From contig NAOQ01000125.1 in the NCBI GenBank assembly GCA_002751075.1, positions 58,593-75,862 on the forward strand: a DNA stretch of 17,270 nt. Direction: 5' to 3'. A program made the translations under genes and the position numbers. Positions within the stretch are counted from its first letter, which is position 1; every line of letters starts with the position of its first letter. The stretch is from Ichthyophonus hoferi (taxonomy: Eukaryota > Opisthokonta > Ichthyosporea > Ichthyophonida > Ichthyophonidae). Below are positions 9,819-17,270 of the stretch, piece after piece. Below the pieces are notes generated by a model. That model was not told the DNA's origin and did no database searches. It was given only the letters and a program-made list of their open reading frames with translations.

Positions 9819-10452
9819 ATGACTAGAATTACACTTGAACGACCAAACGTAGCCGGTACTGTAAAGGATGATGGCCCGGTCAAGGTACCCAAAGTGTGGT
9901 ATAATCGAACAATTTTAAAGATTTTTAGTGTGTTTCTCATTCTCGTTATACTTGCTTCTATTGTTGTAGGTATTCTCTGCATTACGGGAAAATTTAATGC
10001 ATATAATAAAGATACAAACCAGGTCGTATCTTTTCTAGCCAAAGGAATCAAAGAAGAAAATATTACGTTAATCCCAGTAACTCGGCGTGTTCGTTCTGTA
10101 GACATCGATGACAACAGTACTGATACTTCTGCAGTGTCAAGTTTGATTCCAACAGCAACTGCAAATATTTCTTCTACCCCGAAAGAAACGAATTCGACTT
10201 TGGTTGAAGCTACAAACACTTCTGTTGAGGCCGAACCACTTCCAGAGTCACGTAGTTATGGCGAACGTGGATACAAATATGTATATGCAGTTGATGTAGA
10301 CGAAAATAATATTGCACCCAAGTATGCAGATATGGAGAAAAAACTGTTTACACCATGGTCCGAGTGGGCAAAGCAATGTGGTAATGGAGAATGTGAAGAG
10401 GGAGAATGGTGCCGCACATGCCCCCAGGACTGTAATTGTACTGTTGATTGTG
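9819..10452 (+). CDS. Exon 1: start, membrane anchor, stalk, repeat 1
   Basis: Encodes residues 1-211 plus one base. It carries the transmembrane helix, RRVR-S (89-93, a minimal furin site), the glycosylated stalk, PWSEW and the first repeat, C187 to C205, with the full set of six Cys positions including EWC and TCPQDC. The donor is TGTG/GTAAGT, a strong consensus. Reading through the donor reaches a stop within ten codons, which supports an intron here. Confidence 0.85.
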
Positions 10453-13400
10453 GTAAGTATAAGTATAAATTAATTTTCTAAGTATGTGTGTGTTTGGGGA
10501 TGCAATAGTGTAGTTAAAAATACGTACAAGTATACTTATACAAGGGCATACATACACAAATGAACATAGAAATTAAAGTGGAACTGTGTATATTGTGATA
10601 GAGTTTGCGTGCCTGTGATAGTATATATCTGTCTACGTATAAGTGCACATGTAAATTTGTGTATATATGGATTTATATGAATATATACACGTATTGGCTT
10701 TCTCCAGCAATGAAATGCCCGCGGTGAAATTCTAATAGGAGGCATTTTAGTATTATAAGTGATGATGTTGATAAAGATAATTGTATCTGAGAAATATATT
10801 GAGAGGAGAAATGTGTAAAAGAACATACGTAAAGCTGAAGCAAATGTATAATTTTTTGCTTATTGTCCTATTTACTAATTACACAACTTTTTTTTTCTAT
10901 ATGGGCACAAAAAATTATAAAATTGCACTTGATTTAAAATGCAATAGGTTTACAGCTATTTCAGAGATAATCCAACTAATATGGAGATATGGAAAAGAGC
11001 ACTGTAAATTTATTGCTAATCGTTTTTGTCTTGGAAGAATTTACAAAATTCAATTTATTCTATCTCTATTAATTGCATGCATTTATAATGTATATTCCTT
11101 TAGACAATTAATAGATATTAGAGTAGGCGTTCACTATTTTTATATATCAGAGTATTCAAAATGTTCATTGCCACAATGCTATCAATATCATTTGCGTGGC
11201 CATCTAAATTTCTCATGACTTTTATTTTTAGTAATCCAATTTAAATTTTTTAAAAGGCTTTATTGTATAAGATTACAATACATACGTTGGACCGATTGTG
11301 ATAGTCTGCACAAGATATTGCCCGACTATTTACTAAGGTTTCATTTTAGACCAAGACATAGCAAATAAACAATTGAGTGAATAGTTTGTGTTTACCAAGC
11401 CTACAATTCATTGGTACTGTATTGCCATTTGTTTTAGGTCCATAAACATTAATATATATATATTATTTTTTACTTGAATTCACATATACATATGTGTATT
11501 TGTATAGACACATTTATGTAGATTAAATATTACATAAGTAAAAAAGGGTATTTAAGATTTTTTAAATCACCTTATTACGTAATACCTGCAGGTAATGGGA
11601 TATGCAATGACGGTGAGAATGGCCAGACCTGCCCTGAAGATTGCCCTTATCATATTGGTGGGTATAAACAAAAACTCTTACCAACACCCTAGTATATATA
11701 TATATATATATATATACACACAAATTGAAATTTATACGTATCTCTTTTCTTAGAAAGCCATAGATATATATATATGCCCAAAAGCCTACGTATATTTATG
11801 TAAACTACTGTTTTCTACAAAATTGCTTGATTGTTATTTTTAAACGGACATTTATATTTCCATAAAGGTCACACGCAATATTTTCTGCCTCAGTTATTAC
11901 CTGTCCGATTGGTTTTTATTGCTTTTCTACCGTGATGAGAGCTTCTAAATTTAAATTACCAAAACATATTTGACCTTTATTGTTTACCCTCTTTTGATTA
12001 TTGTTAAAAACTATTTGAGCACTAAATATTATGCAAAATAAGGTTTTGGAAACGTTAATGCTTAGAAATAAAATATTATCTATGCCCCCTGTATGATTTC
12101 ATATTTTCCTACTTTCTACAAAGTAGTATGGCCATCTCAATCTCAAAAGAGATAAGTATTCCTGTAGTATAACGGGCACTATTTATGGGTTGGCAAAATG
12201 CTATTGTTCAGTGTAAAACTCTAGTGATAAGTGTGTGATATGAGACAACTATGAAAATTTACCATGCTCTTCTTCTTATTTTTATTTTAAAATCAAGAAT
12301 AAAAAATATATTTGCATCAGTATAAATCATATGAATATATTATAATGCATTATCATACTTATAGTACAAAATATTAAACAATTCAACTGGTCATGATAGA
12401 TAGTTAATTTGTATTCATTCCGTTTAAAACCAGCAAACGTTTAAGTATATCCAAAATATTACGTTTTTGTATTTTATGTTGTCAATCAATGCATATTTCT
12501 TCAACAAAATCAGATGCTTACTGTTTCACCACATTTTCTTTATTAGCTGCATGCGGTAATGGAATATGCGAGGATAATGGGGAAGATTGGACTTGGTCGT
12601 ATGAAAACTCTATAAACTGTCCCCAGGACTGTCCCAACAATGATACGTGTGGCAATGACAAGTGTGAACTAAGTGAAAGTTGTTTTCTATGTCCGCAAGA
12701 CTGTGGCAAGGTATGCTATAAGAGTTGTAGAAGTAAAGCAAAAGGTGTAAAGTATTTTAATTATTTGTTTTGATTGCTTATGATTGTTTCTTGTTTTTGT
12801 TTTTTACTATTATTGTTATATATCCTTTATTTGCATTATAATATATAAAGAATATTGAAGTCCATCATCCATATTATCACTCCACATAAAGAGCTTAAAT
12901 TTCTTAATAATATAATAACTGTAAAATAAAATATTTTACAGTTATTATTGTCTAGATGCTTTTTAGATATTTTAATAGTAAAATAATGCTGCAAAAAACA
13001 TTTTTATTAGAAAACCACTGGGGACTTGGTAATGGTAGTTAATAAAATACATTGGAATTAGATCTTCGAAATATTTGCTTACATTTAAGTTAAATTTGTT
13101 TTTCTATACCTTTTATAAGGTACACAAGGGTTCTAGGTTTGCAGTTTATTGAATTACTAAGAATAGATGTAATATTCAAAATAAAAATTGAATCATTTTA
13201 TAAATGTATCAACATAGATAGGTTTGAATTAATGCCCACTTTGCTTTAACATTATTTCTAACATTGTGAGATGGCTATCTCTTTTAGAAAATATAATACT
13301 GATTGTTATTGTCATTATTACTAGTGTATGCCATTGACTGTTTAAGTTATGAATTGCATTATTTTTCAGTTCATTCTACTGCTACCAAGCCTTTAATAAC

Positions 13401-16400
13401 TGACCACCGGTAATACTGCTTTTTTCAACCCATGTCATTGGCCCACCTCCCCATATATATACAAATATTATGATTATGCTACATAAACATATATATATAT
13501 ATATATATTTATCTGTTTATCGTGTATCTATTTAAACACACACCTTAATATTTTAAAATTTATCTCTTTCAATATTTTTATATTTACATATAAATAATCC
13601 TCTATCTAAACAAGCACTTATATCGTTATATCCACATCTTTTTTAATCAATACAATCTTTCTTTTTTATTATCCAGTGTGAACCCATATGTGGCGACAGC
13701 AGCTGTAATGGTGATGAGACCTGCAGTTCATGTATACGTGATTGTGGTGTATGCTCTACTAAAGACGACGATGGACATTGCCAGTGGCCCAGGGAGAGTC
13801 TAGATTCAGTTGACTGTCAAACCAAGAGAATGGAAAATAACATCACGTTTGAAGGTGTGGCCTTAAAAATACCTCTATTTTTTTTTTTTTTTTTTTTAAA
13901 TTTTTTATCCATGATTTTGACTATTTAACTATACTCTGTTTTTGTGTTATCATACGTAAAAATTGTTTTAATTAAAGATGGTGTAATTAAAAAACTATTA
14001 CGCTCTATTTAGAAATGTAAAGGTTTTAGTTTTGTCTAAGGAAAGATCTATGCGCATGTATGAGGATATATCTATACGTGCTTCCATCCCTTCTCACAGC
14101 TATCCACAAAATACGTTGTCATCTACTTGTTATTATTTATTTTTCTGCCTCTCAGTTGAATACTATTTTCACACTGTAGAGCTATATCAAACTCTGTATC
14201 ACACTCGCTTTTAATTATTTTACTTTTTTTTAAAAAAAAACAAATTATGATTGAACGTTCATATATTATTATAAGCAATCTTAATAGTAAAAAATTACTT
14301 ACGTTTAACTGAGAAAACACGTTCTGGCCCTATGTAGTCGAAATGCCAAGTTTAATGGTGTGTAGCAAAGCAATTAGCTATTGCAAATTACCTAGAGTTT
14401 TTTTGAGTTTGCACTTTTATAATTCTATTATATGGGATATGCTATCTTTAAAGATGAAGGGTAGTTTAATATGGAACTCCAGGTGGTAATCCTTGTAGTG
14501 TCAATGATGTTTTAAAAAACCATTTTAAATGCTACATTTTATCTAGCCCAATCAAATTAATATTTGGAGTTGAAGTTATTGCATCAATAAATACATATGA
14601 TATAATATCGTATACTACTAGTAAATAAACATAATATTGTAGTTTATCATGTTATAACGTTTAAAAATTATAAAAATTATCATTCTCAAAGTGGCGAATT
14701 TATAGTTGATTAGCTGACTTTATACCCACGGGATAAAATATCAGTCGAGAAAAATTTAGTAAGGTTAAATTTGGTTGGATGCAAGGATCATAGATTAACC
14801 CTAGACCCCATTATATCAACGCTTAATCAAAATCATATTTGATCAACTGTGACCTTGGCCAAATAAATCTCGCTATTATCATCTCAATTATAAGGGGTCG
14901 AATTCAGACATTCACATTCGCTCAATGGTTCATATCAGTGAACCAGTAGCTATATAGAGCTACTATCTAGCTATTTTTATTTGCTATTAATGCAATATGG
15001 TTATACCAATTATAATTGGCTTGGTTCAGATAAAATCTAAAACGATAGTAACAACAAACCAATCACAGGTGTCATTTATGCTACAATTGACAATGCTGAA
15101 ATACCTTCTGGTTTGAGTTACAACAATAAGGATTGTTCAGACTGGTGGATAGAGGTTCCAGCAGGATGGGTGGTAAGTCTTGTCCTTTATTACATTTATA
15201 ATCTGCCTCTTGTCGTACGTCCTTTTCTCTAGTTCCTTCCTCCATTTATTGTTTCGTATACTGCTAGAACTAAGTTCTTCACCTCGCTTAGATAGATAAT
15301 ACTTTGTTATTGTTATTACTTTTTTTACATTTAGTTATAGTTACCTATTAAGGTTAATAGAAGTTGCTATTCAAACACATATTTTTCCACAAACACTTTT
15401 ATATAAATATATTTATTGGATGTTTCATATAAATATAAATATAAATATACATATATTTGATTATCTAAATATATTCATGTGTACTGATGTATAGTATATA
15501 TATAGGTCTTATTTCTGTAACACATCCAATTAATTCTCTTTCAATTTGTTTTAATTTTAAATTTTATGCTTTCTAATGCTTTTTATTCCATCAACCAGAT
15601 TGCTCCCTTTGATAAACGAAGCGAGCGCCTCCTCCAATCGGGAAATGTATCGTTTACTACGGGGTGTGCGGTATTCGATGAGGATGTTACCCGGCCGGCC
15701 AATCCAGACTCCGATCCTGGTGACTGTGAAGGAATGCCCATTTTGAAGACCATTGTAATTATCCCATATTGAATAATTGTGAACATTTATGAGTATATTT
15801 TGCATGTGTACCGCCTTGCTTTACTTAAGCACTTAAATACACCAAAGAATAAATAGCTGCTTCTATACACAGGCTTGCGTATATATATGCTAAGGTAAAC
15901 AATTGTGAAATAATAGTCATCAAAGAGATACTTATATAATTTCCCTTTTTATTTTCTTTATTAATCATGTTTAAACAAAGTGCACAAAGTAAACAGTTTT
16001 TCTATGTATTTGGTTCTTTGAAACTTACATATTTTTATATTACGTATGCAGAGACATAACTTGCATCATAGTGCTGCAGTATTTATTAAGTATTTTACAC
16101 ATGCAAAAATAATATTATATTACAAAACAGAATTTACGCTGTATCTATTTTTCCATTTCCCTATATTACTAGCGTTATCGCTTAGTTAAACAGTATAAAC
16201 AGGAATATTATATTTAATAAATGAAACAATGATAATAATAATTAAATCATAATCATGCAACTAATGCAAACATTATAGAGATTTGATTATAAAACTATTA
16301 TTAATATACCTTTGATAATTCTATTGCATACACAACACGACAATACAAACTACACTCTCATATACCTTTACTTTTATAAAATAAACGCATGTTAATGTTT

Positions 16401-16976
16401 AAATGGATTATGATGTTGTCAGACTTGGTGTACTTGATGTATTGTTTCTATATATGGGTTTACGTTTGCAATTTTATAAATTATGCAAACATAACTGTAG
16501 TTTTACATTGAAGGTCTTTCTTGAAAATTTAAATTTTATTACTTTGATCACTATTACTTATTTTGGTGGATTTCATATATCATCATCAGAATCCTCTTTT
16601 TCTTTTTTATATATTTTTTCCCTCTAACTATTTTATTTCTACCTTTTTTATGATCCATAATTGTCAAAATGGCCGACCATGTGCCATCTGGGTGGTATAA
16701 GGGTTTTGACATAAGGAATTAATATATAATATTTATCTACTGGTAGAGCATTTTGACTTCTAACTTCATTATACTATAATCTGTACTATATTGCCAACTT
16801 AAAACATACCGGATAACACTATGCACTTGAACTATTGTTTTAAAATAATATTGCAAAAGGGCTACTACTATAAACCTTTTCTTACCATTTTCTACCAAAC
16901 AGGAGAACGGCATTGAAAAAGTCAGAGTCTCCGAGCATGTGTGTCCATCACGCATTATTATTGCACATATCAGAAG
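9819..16976 (+). CDS. Type II membrane protein with five CGNGxC...CPxDC repeats (7-exon model, 3' incomplete)
   Basis: Joined exons: 9819-10452, 11592-11657, 12547-12710, 13677-13854, 15069-15172, 15599-15754 and probably 16903-16976. All junctions are GT-AG and phases match (1, 1, 0, 1, 0, 0). The predicted 458+ residues comprise a cytosolic tail (1-34, basic near the membrane), a transmembrane helix (35-56), a Ser/Thr-rich stalk with N-glycosylation sites at N81, N99, N116, N125 and N133, and a WSEW motif (180-183). Five Cys-rich repeats start at C187, C211, C236, C268 and C293, and an unassigned module with four Cys follows (about 346-458). The basic flank before the helix and the glycosylation sites after it imply type II topology. 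Related CGxGxC...CPxDC repeats occur in secreted and surface proteins of many microbes; their function is not established. The product is probably a cell-surface or shed protein. I do not recognise a named gene. The ATG is the first in frame after an in-frame TGA at 9777-9779. Confidence 0.75.
10453..11591 (+). other. Intron 1 (1139 bp), containing a 145-codon ORF
   Basis: Phase 1 intron with donor GTAAGT and acceptor CTGCAG. It contains an open frame at 10781-11218 of 145 codons, the longest uninterrupted AT-rich frame in the non-coding part of the window. Its product is rich in Ile, Phe, Tyr and Lys as expected from base composition, has no recognised domain, and is not in a strong initiation context. 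I treat it as unproven. Confidence 0.75.
11592..11657 (+). CDS. Exon 2: repeat 2, one-repeat cassette
   Basis: 66 nt, phase 1 on both sides, so it can be skipped or duplicated without shifting the frame. It encodes GNGIC, NDGENGQ and TCPEDC, the second repeat, whose first CG comes from the end of exon 1. This repeat lacks the Cys found after E.W in repeat 1. The exon begins GTAATGG directly after CAG, which is itself donor-like. The donor is TTG/GTGGGT. Confidence 0.85.
11658..12546 (+). other. Intron 2 (889 bp)
   Basis: Phase 1 intron. A (TA)11 microsatellite at about 11693-11714 passes into CACACA, and a second short TA tract lies at about 11763-11774. Nothing else is recognised in it. The acceptor is TTTATTAG. 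Confidence 0.75.
12547..12710 (+). CDS. Exon 3: repeats 3 and 4
   Basis: Encodes two repeats. Repeat 3 (from C236) has CGNGIC, then an expanded acidic and aromatic middle (GEDWTWSYENSIN) in place of the usual E.C spacing, then CPQDC. Repeat 4 (from C268) is canonical: CGNDKC, SESC, FLCPQDC. The sequon N265-D-T lies between them. The exon ends AAG/GTATGC in phase 0. Confidence 0.85.
12711..13676 (+). other. Intron 3 (966 bp), with long perfect hairpin
   Basis: Phase 0 intron with a pyrimidine-rich 3' end (CTTTTTTATTATCCAG). It contains a 17-bp perfect hairpin at 12912-12948 and a (TA)n tract at about 13489-13508. No other feature is recognised. Confidence 0.75.
12912..12948. repeat. Perfect 17-bp hairpin with 3-nt loop
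   Basis: ATAATAACTGTAAAATA (12912-12928), loop AAA, then its exact reverse complement (12932-12948). The stem is perfect over 17 bp and carries the mixed core AACTGT, so it is more than a simple AT tract. It lies inside intron 3. Confidence 0.85.
13677..13854 (+). CDS. Exon 4: repeat 5 and linker
   Basis: Encodes the fifth repeat from C293 (CGDSSC, DETC, SSCIRDCGVC), in which the usual CP of the CPxDC block has become CI. A charged linker with two more Cys (C323, C335) follows, then ENNITFE with a sequon at N343. The exon starts in phase 0 after ATCCAG and ends GAAG/GTGTGG in phase 1. Confidence 0.85.
13855..15068 (+). other. Intron 4 (1214 bp)
   Basis: Phase 1 intron. It contains a run of 20 T (13878-13897), a T8A9 tract near 14224-14240, and three palindromes at 14926-15019. 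An open frame at 14032-14214 has no domain. Both intron ends carry AGGTGT across the splice junction. Confidence 0.7.
14926..15019. repeat. Three successive palindromes before exon 5
   Basis: TGGTTCA (14926-14932) pairs with TGAACCA (14939-14945). Immediately next, GTAGCT (14946-14951) pairs with AGCTAC (14958-14963). A perfect 14-bp palindrome CCAATTATAATTGG follows at 15006-15019. All lie within 150 bp upstream of the exon 5 acceptor. Confidence 0.7.
15069..15172 (+). CDS. Exon 5: start of the C-terminal module
   Basis: Encodes VIYATIDNAEIPSG, then DC, SDWWIEVPAGWV. Phase 1 in, phase 0 out, with a strong donor GTG/GTAAGT. The alternating hydrophobic pattern and the WW/VPAGW residues suggest a beta-rich extracellular domain. 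I cannot assign it to a family. Confidence 0.78.
15173..15598 (+). other. Intron 5 (426 bp)
   Basis: Phase 0 intron with donor GTAAGT and acceptor ATCAACCAG. It is AT-rich with imperfect ATAAATAT repeats at about 15400-15470. Nothing else was seen. Confidence 0.72.
15599..15754 (+). CDS. Exon 6: second part of the C-terminal module
   Basis: Encodes IAPFDKRSERLLQSG, then the sequon N398-V-S, FTTGCAVFDEDV, PDSDPGDCEGMPILKTI. It is G+C-rich for this window. Two endings are possible: splicing at ATT/GTAATT (15755) to exon 7, or reading on through five more codons (VIIPY) to TGA at 15770-15772. The donor is weaker than the others because it lacks G at -1. Confidence 0.8.
15755..16902 (+). other. 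Intron 6, or 3' UTR and downstream DNA
   Basis: In the long model this is a 1148-bp phase 0 intron. In the short model it starts with a stop codon and a 3' UTR carrying AATAAA at 15848. A plus-strand open frame at 16403-16627 is hydrophobic and AT-driven and not recognised. The G+C-richer patch at 16665-16712 is bounded by GTCAAAA and TTTTGAC. Confidence 0.5.
15848..15853 (+). terminator. Candidate polyadenylation signal AATAAA
   Basis: Canonical AATAAA 76 nt after the TGA at 15772. If used, the gene ends here and yields a 439-residue protein. The motif is common by chance in AT-rich DNA. Confidence 0.3.
16903..16976 (+). CDS. Probable exon 7: continuation of the C-terminal module
   Basis: A stretch with coding-like composition, flanked by a pyrimidine-rich acceptor (CTACCAAACAG) and a donor (AGAAG/GTAGGA). 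In phase 0 it reads ENGIEKVRVSEHVCPSRIII and AHIR, ending in phase 2. It joins exon 6 in frame and supplies a fourth Cys (C448) to the module, giving an even number. The gene would then continue beyond the window. Confidence 0.5.
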
Positions 16977-17270
16977 GTAGGAAAGCCTGTAGTTTAATAT
17001 TGGTACTTTATATACTGACAATAAAGTACCAAAAAAGGTAGAGGATGCGAAAATAAAACATATTGAATGGATAGAGAAACATGGCGTTAAAAAGAAAACA
17101 AAATAGCCAGTTTATTTTTAAGAAAGTGGAGCAAAGGAATGAATGAAAAGGAGAAGATTATTTAGTTATTTTTAAAACATTTTACACCATTTCATATCCG
17201 TTTTGCAATATATAGCTATTTTTTTTTTTTTTTTTTTTTTTTTTTGGGGATTTTGGAAATTTTTTTTTTC
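16977..17270 (+). other. Window end: putative intron with hairpin and poly-T
   Basis: No coding segment is seen. It contains a perfect 11-bp hairpin, TGGTACTTTAT (17001-17011) and ATAAAGTACCA (17021-17031) with a 9-nt loop, and a run of 27 T (17219-17245) followed by GGGG. Such runs are prone to assembly error. Confidence 0.5.

Noticed and set aside
11693-11716. TA/CA microsatellite as a possible functional Z-DNA element
   Set aside because: Simple dinucleotide tracts are common throughout this window; nothing ties this one to a function.
12518-12709. Minus-strand ORF opposite exon 3
   Set aside because: It is the shadow of the Cys-repeat exon; codon pattern and splice sites support the plus strand.
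14032-14214. 60-codon plus-strand ORF in intron 4 as an extra exon
   Set aside because: It lacks matching acceptor and donor phases, has no Cys-repeat pattern, and exons 4 and 5 already join in phase.
15557-15805. Minus-strand ORFs opposite exon 6
   Set aside because: Open only because exon 6 on the plus strand is G+C-rich and stop-poor; no independent evidence.
1-17270. CRISPR arrays, bacterial operons, insertion sequences or phage attachment sites
   Set aside because: The window is eukaryotic; no regularly spaced repeats, Shine-Dalgarno-led operons or bacterial IS ends were seen.

Overview
The window is eukaryotic nuclear DNA: roughly 70% A+T by eye, GT-AG introns of 0.4 to 1.2 kb, a TATA box with a correctly spaced TCAGTA initiator, (TA)n microsatellites, long homopolymer runs, and the remains of a Ty1/copia retrotransposon. 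The intron sizes and initiator fit an animal or a unicellular relative of animals better than a typical compact fungal genome. That is inference, and no marker here fixes the species.

Layout. 1-740 holds a broken copia-type integrase, possibly with further remains out to about 1740. 2.0-9.55 kb is mostly AT-rich intergenic DNA. It contains one plausible small minus-strand gene with a single membrane segment (3002-3241), a pair of old direct repeats about 440 bp apart (5841-6033 and 6281-6475) around a T11A10 palindrome, and a short relic resembling a Tc1-type transposase linker (about 7490-7600). Nothing else in this stretch can be supported as a gene.

9.55-17.27 kb is a single plus-strand gene that can be assembled from the sequence. 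It has a nested inverted repeat, a TATA box (9643), an initiator (9669), a 16-codon uORF, a start codon at 9819, and six or seven exons whose phases all match. The predicted product is a type II membrane protein with a short cytosolic tail, one transmembrane helix at residues 35-56, a glycosylated Ser/Thr-rich stalk with a minimal furin site, and a WSEW motif. Five cysteine-rich repeats of the form CGNGxC...E.C..CPxDC follow, then a C-terminal module I cannot assign. The 3' end is ambiguous: it may stop at 15772 with a nearby AATAAA, or splice on to a seventh exon at 16903-16976 and leave the window.

The most interesting points are the repeat protein with its unassigned C-terminal module, the one-repeat exon cassette (exon 2) that starts with a donor-like GTAATG, and the introns placed inside the repeat-coding motif.
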